Shown here: positions 1 to 9,100 of the stretch, in pieces
Layout: each line of letters begins with the position of its first letter
Position numbering within the stretch: the stretch's first letter is position 1
From: DASUBV01 sp036501025
Lineage (GTDB): Bacteria > Actinomycetota > Actinomycetes > Streptosporangiales > Streptosporangiaceae
NCBI GenBank assembly: GCA_036501025.1
Contig: DASYBB010000101.1
Coordinates: 5,947 to 69,946 of the forward strand
Direction: 5' to 3'
DNA length: 64,000 bases
Notes under the pieces: generated by a model
Told to the model about the DNA's origin: nothing
What the model saw: only the letters and a program-made list of their open reading frames with translations
Databases searched by the model: none
Position numbers and translations under genes: made by a program

Positions 1-15
1 GCTCCAGGCTGCCGC

Positions 16-354
16 TCACCCGGCCGCCTCCGCCCCGGCCAGGCCCAGCCGCACCCGCACCACCCGGGCCGTTGCCGCCCGGAGCTCGGCTTCCTCGGCC
101 AGCGCGCGCCGCCCCTCGCGGGTCAGCCGGTAGTACCGGCGCAGCCGGCCGTCATGGGCCTCCTCCCGGTCGGGCTCGATCAGCCCGCCCGCGGCCAGCC
201 GGTCCAGCACCCCGTACAGGCTGCCGATCTTCAGCTTCACCCGGCCCTGCGAGAGCTCGGTTACCTCCCCCACGATCCCGTACCCGTGGCGCGGGCCGTC
301 GGCCAGCGCGGTGAGCACGAAGAACGCCTGGCCCGTCATGGGCGTGCCTGCCAT
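16..354 (-). CDS. PadR family transcriptional regulator
   Basis: A 112-residue winged-helix protein of the PadR type. The family hallmarks are visible: HGYGI at residues 23-27, the recognition helix GSLYGVLDRL at 44-53 and the wing YYRLTREGRRAL at 74-85, followed by a short helical tail. Family members are dimeric repressors that often control their own promoter and a neighbouring exporter or enzyme. The ATG at 354 is used; an inverted repeat lies just upstream and could be its operator. The next gene, divergently transcribed, is a SAV2177-family methyltransferase. The regulated genes may lie outside the window. The family call is firm; the target is not known. Confidence 0.9.
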   Translation of the reverse strand: MAGTPMTGQAFFVLTALADGPRHGYGIVGEVTELSQGRVKLKIGSLYGVLDRLAAGGLIEPDREEAHDGRLRRYYRLTREGRRALAEEAELRAATARVVRVRLGLAGAEAAG

Positions 355-360
355 GCCACC

Positions 361-383
361 AATATAGTGGAGGCCAGGATATT
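361..383. promoter_or_regulatory. Candidate PadR operator (AATAT-13-ATATT inverted repeat)
   Basis: An AT-rich inverted repeat, AATAT at 361-365 and ATATT at 379-383, sits 7 bp upstream of the PadR start codon in otherwise very GC-rich DNA. PadR proteins bind AT-containing dyads overlapping their own promoters, so autoregulation is the likely reading. The arms are short, so the assignment is tentative. Confidence 0.35.
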
Positions 384-572
384 AGTCGAGCGACGTCTCC
401 GGGGCCTGGGCCGCGGCGCCGGGCAGCCTGCGGCCCCGGCGGGACTAGCGGCTGGGACCGCGGCCGGGCCGGGCCGGCCCTGCCCCTCGACCGCGCTCGC
501 CCGGGCCGAGCCCATGATCTAGGCTTTCGCACGCGAGGCACCGTTCATCCCGGATAGCGCGGAGTAACGCTC

Positions 573-1379
573 ATGCCCGAGTCACCACGCCAGTCGCCGG
601 CGCTGGACCCGACGGTGCCGAACGTGGCGCGCATGTACGACTACATGCTGGGCGGCAAGGAGAACTACGCCAGCGACCGGGCCGCCGTCGCCCGGCTCGT
701 CGAGATGGCCCCGGCCGTACCGCAGTTCGCCCGGCTTAACCGGGCGTTCCTGCACCGCGCCGTCCGGTTCGCGGCAAGCCAGGGGATCAGCCAGTTCCTC
801 GACGTCGGGGCCGGCCTGCCGACCCAGGAGAGCGTCCACGAGGTAGCGCGGGCCGTCCGCCCGGAAGCGCGGATTGCCTACGCGGACAACGACCCGGTCG
901 TCGCAGCGCACTCCCGCGCCCTGCTGGGCAGCACCCCGGGCGTGACCTTCGCGGTCGGCGACATCCGCGATCCGGCGAGCCTGCTCGCCGATCCCGAGAT
1001 CAGCGGGCTGCTCGACTTCAGCCAGCCCGTCTGCGTCCTGCTCCTGGCCATCCTGCACTTCGTGACCGATGCCGAGGACCCGGCCCGGCTCGTGGCCGCC
1101 ATCCGCGACGCCCTCGCCCCCGGCAGCTACCTCATCCTGTCGCACGGAACCGCGCACGGCGCGCCGCCGGCGGTGGCGGCCCGCAGCGGCGAGGCCAGCC
1201 GCGTCTACGACAACGCCACCTCCCGGATCACCTACCGCGACCCCGCGCAGGTCAGCCAGTTCCTCGCGGGGTTCACCCTCGTCGAGCCCGGCCTCGTGCA
1301 CATCTCGCGATGGCGGCCGCCCGTTCCGGCTCGCGACGAGTTCGACGGCTTCCTCGCCGCCGTCGGCCGCAAGGACTAG
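573..1379 (+). CDS. SAV2177 family (DUF574) SAM-dependent methyltransferase
   Basis: A 268-residue Rossmann-fold protein of the actinomycete-specific SAV2177/DUF574 family. Signatures are RMYDYMLGGKENY at residues 20-32, the SAM-binding glycine motif FLDVGAGLPT near 75-84 and the acidic YADNDPVV near 103-110. Substrates are unknown for almost all members. Length is typical (about 265-275). A second member lies at 56785-57582, so the window holds two diverged paralogues. The gene is divergent from padR and convergent with cydB, 27 bp away. The family is clear; no substrate can be inferred from context. Confidence 0.9.
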   Translation: MPESPRQSPALDPTVPNVARMYDYMLGGKENYASDRAAVARLVEMAPAVPQFARLNRAFLHRAVRFAASQGISQFLDVGAGLPTQESVHEVARAVRPEARIAYADNDPVVAAHSRALLGSTPGVTFAVGDIRDPASLLADPEISGLLDFSQPVCVLLLAILHFVTDAEDPARLVAAIRDALAPGSYLILSHGTAHGAPPAVAARSGEASRVYDNATSRITYRDPAQVSQFLAGFTLVEPGLVHISRWRPPVPARDEFDGFLAAVGRKD

Positions 1380-1406
1380 CCCGGCACCAGCCGCCAGCGG
1401 GCGGCG

Positions 1407-2588
1407 TTACTGGCGGCGGCGGGAGCCGAACAGGTCCCGGATGGCCCGGATGGCCAGGAGGGCGAGGACCACGGCCGTGGCCAGCGGGGTCCGGGCCGCT
1501 GCCGGGGCGGCCGCGGCGGCGCCGGGGCGGGCGGGCGAGAGCTGGGCCGCGTGGCGGAGGTCGGCATCGGTCTCGGCGGCCGACAGCAGGTGCCGCTGCT
1601 GCAGGACGTACAGGACGGCGAAGCCGGGCGCCACGAGCAGGATCGCGAGGCCGGCGACGACGAACTCCGCCACGAGGGAGTTGGTGGGCGCGCTGCCCGC
1701 GGCCAGGGACAGGGAGGTCGGGAACAGGTAGGGGTACTGGGCCAGGCCCCAGCCGAATACCACGGCCGTCACGGCGACGGCGGCCGCGGCGCGCAGGCCG
1801 AGCGGGTGATACCAGCGCCGCCAGAGCATGCCCAGGACGGCGATCCCGGCCGCGACCGAGATCGCCAGGAGCGGCAGTGCGATGCCGGTCAGGCGGTCGA
1901 AGACACGCGGCGCGCTGTCGGACAGCTCGGCGAGCGTGCCGCCGGCCAGCGCGCCGGTGACCACCCCGGCCGCGGTGGCGCGGCGCGCGAAGTAGCGCGC
2001 CAGGTCCGGGTGCCCGCGCTGGCGGGCCTCGAGGACCAGGAACACCGCGCTGACGTAGGCGCACGCGGCGACGAACAGGAAGCCGGTCAGGATGGCGGTG
2101 GGCGAGGTCCAGGCGGCCAGGACGTTGCCGCCGGGGTGCACGGGCACCTGGCCGGTGACCACGGCGCCGACGACGGTGCCCATGAAGAACGGCGTGATCA
2201 GCGAGGCGGCGGCGAAGGTGGCGCCGGTGAGCTGCCGCAGCCGCAGCCGCTGCGCGGTGTGCCGGAAGGCGAACCCGACGCCGCGCAGGACGATGCCCAG
2301 CAGGGACAGGCTGAGCGGGACGAACAGGGCGGTCATGATGGCGGCGAACGCGGGCGGGAACGCGGTCCACAGCAGGACCAGGATGAAGATCAGCCAGACG
2401 TGGTTGGCCTCCCAGACCGGGGTGATGGCCTCGTCGATGAGCTCGCGGGGCTCCGCGCCGCGCCGGGTGGTCCCGGCCAGCAGGTCCCACATCCCGCCGC
2501 CAAAGTCGGCTCCGCCGAACAGCGCGTACGCGGCGATGACGACAAACAGGATCACGGCGACCGCGATGGCCTCCGGTGTCGGGTTCAT
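1407..2588 (-). CDS. cydB: Cytochrome bd-type ubiquinol oxidase subunit II
   Basis: A 393-residue polytopic membrane protein. The N-terminal helix has YALFGGADFGGGMWDLLAG near residues 20-39, the conserved CydB start (G-DFGxG-W). The QYPYLFPTSL segment in the last third is also typical. CydB pairs with CydA to form the quinol-oxidising, oxygen-reducing bd complex of the cytoplasmic membrane. Its ATG overlaps the cydA stop codon as ATGA, so translation is coupled. The start at 2588 is fixed by this overlap and by the family N-terminus. cydC and cydD, the usual assembly transporter genes, are not next to it in this window. Confidence 0.95.
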   Translation of the reverse strand: MNPTPEAIAVAVILFVVIAAYALFGGADFGGGMWDLLAGTTRRGAEPRELIDEAITPVWEANHVWLIFILVLLWTAFPPAFAAIMTALFVPLSLSLLGIVLRGVGFAFRHTAQRLRLRQLTGATFAAASLITPFFMGTVVGAVVTGQVPVHPGGNVLAAWTSPTAILTGFLFVAACAYVSAVFLVLEARQRGHPDLARYFARRATAAGVVTGALAGGTLAELSDSAPRVFDRLTGIALPLLAISVAAGIAVLGMLWRRWYHPLGLRAAAAVAVTAVVFGWGLAQYPYLFPTSLSLAAGSAPTNSLVAEFVVAGLAILLVAPGFAVLYVLQQRHLLSAAETDADLRHAAQLSPARPGAAAAAPAAARTPLATAVVLALLAIRAIRDLFGSRRRQ

Positions 2589-4012
2589 GGCGCCTCCGGC
2601 CCGCGCGCGGCGGCCCCCGCCGGCGCCGAGGCCGAGGCCGGCGCGGGGCCGTACGGCACCTGGTCCGCGTCCTCGTCGGACGGCCCCTCGCGCCGCCATC
2701 GCCGGGACATGATCATCGGCACGCCGATGGAGACCACGGTCAGGACCGCGTACAGGGCGAGGATCACCCCCAGCGTGACCGGGACTCCGCTGGACGGGGT
2801 GACCGCGCGGCCGACCAGCAGCACGTGGTAGACGATCCACGGCTGGCGGCCCACCTCGGTGACGACCCAGCCCGCCTCCATCGCGGTCACGGCGGCCACG
2901 CCGCCGACGGCCGCGGGCACCAGGAACCACGGGGTCACCAGCACCCGGCGGTGGAACCACCACCACCAGCCCTGCCACGCGGCCAGCGCGAGCAGGAAGA
3001 AGCCGATTCCGACCATCAGGTCGAAGCTCAGGTGAATGAGCGAGACCAGCGGCGGCCGCCGGTCGGCGGGCACAGTGTCCCAGCCGACGACCCGGGTGCT
3101 CGGCGAGAACCCGACCAGGATCGAGTCGAATGCCGGGATCGAGGCGCCGAGGTAGACGTGGCCGTGGATCAGGACTCCCCCCACCCACTCGGGCACCTCG
3201 CGCGAGGTCCGGGCCACGTACTCCATCGCGGCGAACTTGACCGGCTGGTTCGACGCCACGAACCGGGCGATGACGTCGCCCATCATGACCTGGAGCGGGG
3301 CCGCGATCCCGCCGATCGTGAACGGGATGGCGAAGCCCAGTCGGTGATAGCGGTCCCGGCGGCCGCGCAGCAGGCCGACGGCGTACACGCCGGCGACGAG
3401 GAAGCCGGTCACCATGTAGGCGGCGAGGATCATGTGCGTGGCCTCGTACGGGGTCGCGGCGTTGAAGAACACCGACACCGGGTCGACGCTGGTCAGCTTG
3501 CCGTGGCTGAGCGTGAACCCGGCCGGCGAGTTCATCCACGAGTTCGCCGCGACCACCGACACGGCGCCCAGTACCCCGGCCACCACGATCGGCACCCCGC
3601 TCCACCAGTGCGCCCAGGGCGGCAGCCGCCGCCACCCGTACAGGTACACCCCCACGAAGATCGCTTCCAGGAAGAAGAAGATCCCCTCCAGGGAGAACGG
3701 CAGGCCGATCGCCGCCCCGAACCGGCCCATCAGGCCCGGCCACAGCAGGCCCATCTCATACGAGAGCACGGTGCCCGACACCGCGCCGACGGCCACCAGC
3801 ACGGCCATGACCTTCGACCACCGGCGGGCCAGCAGCAGCGCGGCGGCGTCGCCGCGCTTGATGCCGATCCACTCCGCGGTCAGCGTGACGGCCGCGAACG
3901 CCACCCCGAAGCACGCGAGGATGATGTGGAAACCCAGCGAGGACCCCATCTGCGACCGGGCCGGGATCGGACTCGCCGCCAGAACGTGCGCCATCGTGCC
4001 CACCGCGCCCAT
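2585..4012 (-). CDS. cydA: Cytochrome bd-type ubiquinol oxidase subunit I
   Basis: A 475-residue membrane subunit carrying the haems. Visible family residues are His29 in LGFHI (haem b595 ligand region), Glu109 and Glu116 in the FSLEGIFFFLEA helix, His193 in ATHMIL and Met333 in DLMVG (haem b558 ligand positions), and the GRQPW motif at 388-392. The quinol loop begins near residue 255 and is short, as in the short-Q-loop (CIO-like) group. ATG 4012 is preferred over TTG 4021 because GGAGG lies 9 bases before it. It is co-directional with the formate dehydrogenase genes upstream, suggesting a shared quinone pool role. It overlaps cydB by 4 bp. Confidence 0.95.
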   Translation of the reverse strand: MGAVGTMAHVLAASPIPARSQMGSSLGFHIILACFGVAFAAVTLTAEWIGIKRGDAAALLLARRWSKVMAVLVAVGAVSGTVLSYEMGLLWPGLMGRFGAAIGLPFSLEGIFFFLEAIFVGVYLYGWRRLPPWAHWWSGVPIVVAGVLGAVSVVAANSWMNSPAGFTLSHGKLTSVDPVSVFFNAATPYEATHMILAAYMVTGFLVAGVYAVGLLRGRRDRYHRLGFAIPFTIGGIAAPLQVMMGDVIARFVASNQPVKFAAMEYVARTSREVPEWVGGVLIHGHVYLGASIPAFDSILVGFSPSTRVVGWDTVPADRRPPLVSLIHLSFDLMVGIGFFLLALAAWQGWWWWFHRRVLVTPWFLVPAAVGGVAAVTAMEAGWVVTEVGRQPWIVYHVLLVGRAVTPSSGVPVTLGVILALYAVLTVVSIGVPMIMSRRWRREGPSDEDADQVPYGPAPASASAPAGAAARGPEAP

Positions 4013-4058
4013 CGCGTACAACCTCCGTCCGCCGCCGGCCCGCGTCGGGCTGGCAAAC

Positions 4059-4103
4059 TGTCACGGTGTGTGTACCGCTACTGCAGTCCGGGTACACGTG
4101 ACA
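4059..4103. promoter_or_regulatory. Imperfect inverted repeat upstream of cydA
   Basis: Arms TGTCACG (4059-4065) plus TGTACC (4071-4076) pair with GGTACA and CGTGACA (4091-4103), with a 5-base bulge on one side and a 14-base centre. The repeat lies in the divergent promoter region between cydA and a small membrane protein gene. It does not match the Rex (redox repressor) consensus known to control actinomycete cyd genes. It may bind another regulator or fold in RNA. Confidence 0.3.
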
Positions 4104-4139
4104 GCACCCGCAGCGTTCTCCCAGAGGTGCGTGGGGCAC

Positions 4140-4331
4140 ATGAGCAGCAGAAACGCAGGAGCGGTGACTCTGGTCATCGTGCTCGGGCTGGTCATTGGCG
4201 CGCTCGGGCTCGTAGCGGCTGACCTGTACACGGTCGGCGTGCTGATCCTGGTCATCGGCGCCGTCGGCGCCCTCGTCCTGGTCGGCGAGTACCTCATCCG
4301 GTACTTCAGCACCCGGCGCCCGCCCGCCTGA
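4140..4331 (+). CDS. Small two-helix membrane protein, function unknown
   Basis: A 63-residue protein made almost wholly of two hydrophobic stretches (about residues 8-28 and 32-50) ending in a short basic tail (YFSTRRPPA). The start at 4140 follows a GTGGGG-like ribosome site. I do not recognise a named family; similar tiny two-helix proteins are common in actinomycetes and are usually called hypothetical. It is the only plus-strand gene between the two respiratory minus-strand blocks, divergent from cydA and convergent with the NrfD gene, 23 bp apart. Codon use fits its neighbours. Confidence 0.6.
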   Translation: MSSRNAGAVTLVIVLGLVIGALGLVAADLYTVGVLILVIGAVGALVLVGEYLIRYFSTRRPPA

Positions 4332-4354
4332 AAGCCGGCCCGGACGCCGGCCCG

Positions 4355-5293
4355 TCAGGCCCGGCCCTCCACGCGCTCGCGCTGCGGCCCGACGGTGTAC
4401 CGCGGGTCGCGGGCCGAGGCCTTGCCCGCCTCGAACACGCCGAAGCGCGTCAGCGCCGAGGCCGCCATCAGCGAGGCGCCGGCCGCCGCCGCGACGACCC
4501 GGTGGCGCCGGCCGAGCAGCGCGCCCGCCACCCCCGCGGCCAGCAGCGCGTCGGCCGCCTTCAGCAGCGTCCCGGCCCGCGCCTGCTGGTAGGCCTGCGC
4601 CGTGCTGCCCAGGCGGCGGGTCATCAGCCCCTTGGCGATGGTCTCCGTCGCCGCCCCCAGCACGGCCAGCCGGGCGGCCTGGCCGGCCTGCTGCGGCCGG
4701 ACGGCCAGCAGGCCGAGGCCGCCGGCAGCCGTGGCCGCGGACCCGACGAAGACGAACGGCAGCTCCCGGTGGGCCTCGTGCCAGGCCGGGGCGGCGGTGT
4801 CGCCGAGCAGCACCGCGGTGTACGAGGCGACGGCGGGACCGAGGGCGGCCGCGGCCAGGGTCGCGGCCAGGCCCGCCCGCGGCAGCCGGCGCGTCCCGGC
4901 CGACGCCGCCGCCCCCAGGGCCATCGGGAAGTAGCCCGACACGATCCAGGTACCGACGCTCATCGGCGAGGTCACCTTGAAGACCCGGAGCATGTTGATG
5001 AACCGGCCTGGCCGGCCGAGGTCGCGGATGAGCGCCACCAGCGACAGGCTGATCGCGACGGCCGCGCCGGACTTCGCCGCGCGGGCCAGCTCGGGGTGCC
5101 CGGTCAGGTGCGCGGCGGCAGCCAGCGGGGACGAGGCGCCGGCCAGGCCGCCGAGGAACAGGTAGCTCGGGATGTCCGGTCCCCAGACCGTCTCCTTGAC
5201 CACGGGCCGGCCGTAGTACGAGCGGAACTCGGCGTCGGGCACCAGCTCCGGCTCGCCGCGGCCGGGCCGGCGGCGGCGAGGCCCGGCCGTCAT
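4355..5293 (-). CDS. NrfD/PsrC-type membrane anchor of formate dehydrogenase
   Basis: A 312-residue polytopic membrane protein. The N-terminal domain has VWGPDIPSYLFLGGLAG near residues 37-53, then ALIRDLGRPGRFINMLRVFKVTSPMS, which is the NrfD/PsrC signature (LGRP.RF.NM.R.. ..SPM). These subunits bind quinone and carry electrons between an iron-sulfur subunit and the quinone pool without haem. It is the third gene of the formate dehydrogenase operon and overlaps its predecessor as ATGA, fixing the start at 5293. It replaces the cytochrome b556 subunit (FdnI) of the E. coli enzyme. The subunit role is inferred from operon order. Confidence 0.88.
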   Translation of the reverse strand: MTAGPRRRRPGRGEPELVPDAEFRSYYGRPVVKETVWGPDIPSYLFLGGLAGASSPLAAAAHLTGHPELARAAKSGAAVAISLSLVALIRDLGRPGRFINMLRVFKVTSPMSVGTWIVSGYFPMALGAAASAGTRRLPRAGLAATLAAAALGPAVASYTAVLLGDTAAPAWHEAHRELPFVFVGSAATAAGGLGLLAVRPQQAGQAARLAVLGAATETIAKGLMTRRLGSTAQAYQQARAGTLLKAADALLAAGVAGALLGRRHRVVAAAAGASLMAASALTRFGVFEAGKASARDPRYTVGPQRERVEGRA

Positions 5294-6138
5294 CCCCGGC
5301 CTGCCGCGACCAGGACCATGACCGCCAGCCCGCCCGCGGCCGCGGCCGCGTGCCGCCACATCCGGGGCAGGTCGCGGGTGGTGACCACCGGGTCGGGCGG
5401 CAGGCCGTAGACCTCGGGCTCGTCCAGCAGCAGGAACATCGCGCCGGCCCCGCCGATGCCGTCGGCCGGGTCCGCCCCGTACAGCCGCGCCTCGGGCCGG
5501 CCCGCCTCATGCAGCACGTCCACCCGCTGGTCGGCGAGCTCGCGCATCTCATCCAGCGGCCCGAACTGGATGGATTCCGTCGGGCAGGCCTGCGCGCAGG
5601 CCGGCGTCAGGCCGTCCCCCAGCCGGTCATAGCACAGCGTGCACTTGTGCGCGCCGCCGTCGGCCTGGCTCCGGCCGATCACGCCGAACGGGCACGCCGA
5701 CACGCAGTAGCCGCACCCGTTGCAGATGTCGTCCTGGACCACCACGGTGCCGAACTCGGTGCGCATCAGCGCGCCGGTCGGGCACACGTCCAGGCACGCC
5801 GCCTCGGTGCAGTGCTTGCACACGTTGCTGGCCATGAGCCAGCGCACCTCGTCCCCGCCGCCGTCACCGCCCGCAGCCGGGACGGCGACGGGGACCGTCT
5901 GCTCGATGAACTCCACGTGCCGCCACGTCGTGGCGCTCAGCTCGCCGGTGTTGTCGTAGGACATCCCGGTCAGCTCGAGCCCGTCCTCGGGCACCGCGTT
6001 CCACTCCTTGCAGGCCACCTCGCACGCCTTGCAGCCGATGCACACCGAGGTATCGGTAAAGAAGCCCATCCGCGGCGGATGCTCCGCGTACCCGGCCCGT
6101 GCCGCCGGGTCCAGGCCGACATCGTGAGCGGCGTCCAT
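5290..6138 (-). CDS. Formate dehydrogenase iron-sulfur (beta) subunit
   Basis: A 282-residue ferredoxin-like electron-transfer subunit with four cysteine clusters for 4Fe-4S centres: C33-C36-C39-C43 (CIGCKACEVAC), C107-C110-C115-C119, C139-C142-C145-C149 (CNGCGYCVSAC) and C166-C169-C181-C185. A hydrophobic helix near residues 264-280 matches the membrane-anchoring tail of FdnH/FdoH. It would pass electrons from the large subunit to the NrfD subunit. It sits 1 bp downstream of the large-subunit stop codon and overlaps the NrfD start, so the three genes form one transcription unit. Confidence 0.93.
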   Translation of the reverse strand: MDAAHDVGLDPAARAGYAEHPPRMGFFTDTSVCIGCKACEVACKEWNAVPEDGLELTGMSYDNTGELSATTWRHVEFIEQTVPVAVPAAGGDGGGDEVRWLMASNVCKHCTEAACLDVCPTGALMRTEFGTVVVQDDICNGCGYCVSACPFGVIGRSQADGGAHKCTLCYDRLGDGLTPACAQACPTESIQFGPLDEMRELADQRVDVLHEAGRPEARLYGADPADGIGGAGAMFLLLDEPEVYGLPPDPVVTTRDLPRMWRHAAAAAGGLAVMVLVAAGRG

Positions 6139-6139
6139 C

Positions 6140-9100
6140 TCACATCTCCGTTCCGGTCTCGTCGGTAATGCCGGCCCGGTCCCGGTAGCCCCGGACGAGC
6201 TCCTCCCGGGCCGCCCCGGCCGGCCGCCGGCCGGGGCGGATGTCGCAGGCCATGGCCTTGACCTCCTGAATGTGCACGTTCGGGTCCAGGGCCAGGTGGG
6301 CCAGCTCGTTGGCGGCGTCCCCGGTGGTGTACCCGTTCGGCCCCCAGTGCCAGGGCAGCCCGACCTGGTGCAGCGTGCGGCCCTGGACCTGCAGCGGCCG
6401 CATCCGCTCGGTGACCAGGACCCGGGCCTCGATCGCGGCGCGCGCCGTGACGACCGTCGCCCAGCCCAGGTGCTCCAGGCCGCGCTCGGCGGCGAGCTGC
6501 GGCGAGACCTCGCAGAACATGGCCGGCTGCAGCTCGGCGAGGTAGGGCAGGAACCGGGACATCCCGCCCGCCGTGTGATGCTCGGTCAGCCGGTAGGTCG
6601 TGGTCACGTACGGGAAGACGGCCGACCCGGGCTCGTCCCCGCTGGGCTGGTACCGGTTGTCCGGGTGGCGGATGATCTGCCGGACGGGATTGTGCTGCTG
6701 CCCGTACACCAGGTTGCGGAACGGCGACTCCTGCGGCTCGTAGTGGGCCGGCATCGGCCCGTCGACCAGGCCGGCCGGCGCGAACAGCCATGCCTTGCCG
6801 TCGGCCTGCATGATGAACGGGCTGGCCCCCGAGATCGCGGCCGCGCCGGTGGCACCCTCCGGCGGGCGGTAGGACGGGGGCCGGTCGGCGACGAAGTCGG
6901 GCACGTCCGGCCCGGTCCAGCGGCCGAGCCCGGCGTCCCACTGGACCAGCGCCTTGCGCTCGCTCCACGGCTTGCCCTCGGGGTCGGCGGACGCCCGGTT
7001 GTACAGGATGCGGCGGTTGGCCGGCCAGGCCCAGCCCCACTCGGGCGCGACCCAGGTCTGCTCGCTGGCCGGCTTGCGGCGGGCGGGCTGGTTGACGCCG
7101 TCCGCGCGGCAGCCGCAGTAGATCCAGCAGCCGCAGGTGGTGGAACCGTCGGCCTTCAGCTGGGTGTAGGCCGACAGCGGCCGCCCGGCGGCGTCCCGGC
7201 CGTTGATCTCGGCCAGGACCGCGTCCGCGTCCGGATCACCATGCGGCCCCGACGTCGGGTAATCCCAGGTCAGGTCAAGCACCGGCCGGTCGGTGGCGCT
7301 GGTCGAGGCGGCCAGCTTGGCCCGGATCCGGCGGCCGAGATCGTAGATGAAGGCCAGGTCGCTGCGGGCATCGCCGGCCGGCTCCACGGCCTGGTGATGC
7401 CACTGCAGCATCCGCTGGGTGTTGGTGAAGCTGCCGGATTTCTCGGTGTGCGCGGCGACGGGCAGGAAGAAGACCTCGGTGCCGATGTCCTCGGTGCGCA
7501 TCTCCCCGGCCTGGGTCTCCGGCCCGTCCTTCCACCAGGTCGCGCTCTCGATCATCACCAGGTCGCGGACCACCAGCCAGTCCAGGCTGGCCAGGCCCTC
7601 CCGCTGCATCCGGGCGTTGGCCGACCCGACCGCCGGGTTCTGGCCGAACAGGAAGTAGCCCTTGCAGGTGCCGTTCAGCTGCTCGAGGACGGTGTCGTAG
7701 GTGCTGTGACTGCCGGTCAGCCGGGGCAGGTAGCCGTAGCAGAAGTCGTTGTCCGCCGTCGCGGCATCGCCCCACCACGCCTTCAGCAGGCTGACCAGGT
7801 ACTCCCGCGTGTAGGCCCAGAATCCGTCCTGCACGGTCTCGGCCCGGACGTAGGTGTCCAGGTCCTCGTTGCCGTCGGCGTACGGCATCGGCAGGTAGCC
7901 GGGCAGCAGGTCGAACAGCGTCGGGATGTCGGTGGAGCCCTGGATGGAGGCGTGCCCGCGCAGGGCGATGATCCCGCCGCCCGGCCGGCCCATGTTGCCG
8001 AGCAGGGCCTGCAGGATGGCTGCCGTGCGGATGTACTGGACGCCGACGGTGTGCTGGGTCCAGCCCAGGCTGTAGACGAACGCGGTCGTCCGGTCGCGCC
8101 CGGAGTTCTCGGTGACCAGCCGGCAGACCTTCGCGAACTGGTCCGGCGGGATCCCGGCGACCTGCTCAACCAGCTCGGGGGTGTACCGGGCGAAATGCCG
8201 CTTCAGGACCTGGAACACGCACCGCGGGTGCTCCAGGGTCTCGTCAGTGTCGGGCCGGGGCCTGGCGGCGGCGCCGCCCGAGCCGTGCGCCTCGCCGCGG
8301 CCCGCCTGCCGCAGCTTCCCGCGGACGGCCCGGCGCTGCGCCCCGCCGTCCCCGCCGTTCCCGCCGTTCCTGCCGTTCCCGCCGTTGCCGCCGTTCCCGC
8401 CGTTCCCGCCGTTGCTGCGCAGGGTGTCGGGATCCTCGTGCACGCCGCTGGCCGGCTTGACCTCCTCGCCCTGGTAGCGCCAGCTCTCGAAGTCGTAGTA
8501 CCGCTCCTCGGTGTTCAGGCCGGAGAAGATGCCGTCCAGGTCCTCGGTATCGCAGAAGTCCTCGGTCAGGATCGTGGCCGCGTTGGTATACGCCACCATG
8601 TACTCCCGGAAGTACTTCTCGTGCTGCAGTACGTAGTTGATCAGGCCGCCCACGAACGCGATGTCGGCCCCGGCCCGGATGGGGACGTGGAGGTCCGCCA
8701 CCGCGCTGGTCCGGGTGAACCGCGGGTCGACGTGGATCACCGTCGCGCCCCGCGCCTTGGCCTCCATCACCCACTGGAAGGCGACCGGGTGGCACTCGGC
8801 CATGTTGGAGCCCTCGATGAGGATGCAGTCCGAGTGAGTGAGGTCCCGGGGCGGATTAGTGGCTCCGCCGCGCCCGAAGCTCGTCCCCAGACCGGGGACG
8901 GTGGAGGAGTGTCATATCCGGGCCTGGTTCTCGATCTGGATGGCGCCGAGCGAGGTGAACAGCTTCTTGATGAGGTAGTTCTCCTCGTTGTCCAGGGTCG
9001 CGCCGCCGAGGCTGGCGAAGCCGAGCGTGCGCCGGGTGACCGCCCCGTCCACCTCGTCCTGCCAGCCCGCCTGCCGGGCCGCGATGACCCGGTCGGCGAT

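Noticed and set aside
1407..3743. Longer minus-strand frame that would extend cydB upstream through cydA
   Set aside because: Only the part from 2588 downwards matches CydB; the upstream part is another frame of cydA.
8343..8413. Possible CRISPR-like repeat array
   Set aside because: The units are 9 bp with no spacers and lie inside a coding frame.
8804..8914. Apparent nonsense mutation splitting the formate dehydrogenase gene into two pieces
   Set aside because: Homology is continuous in one frame across the UGA, the codon is at the Sec site and a SECIS hairpin follows, so it is recoding rather than decay.
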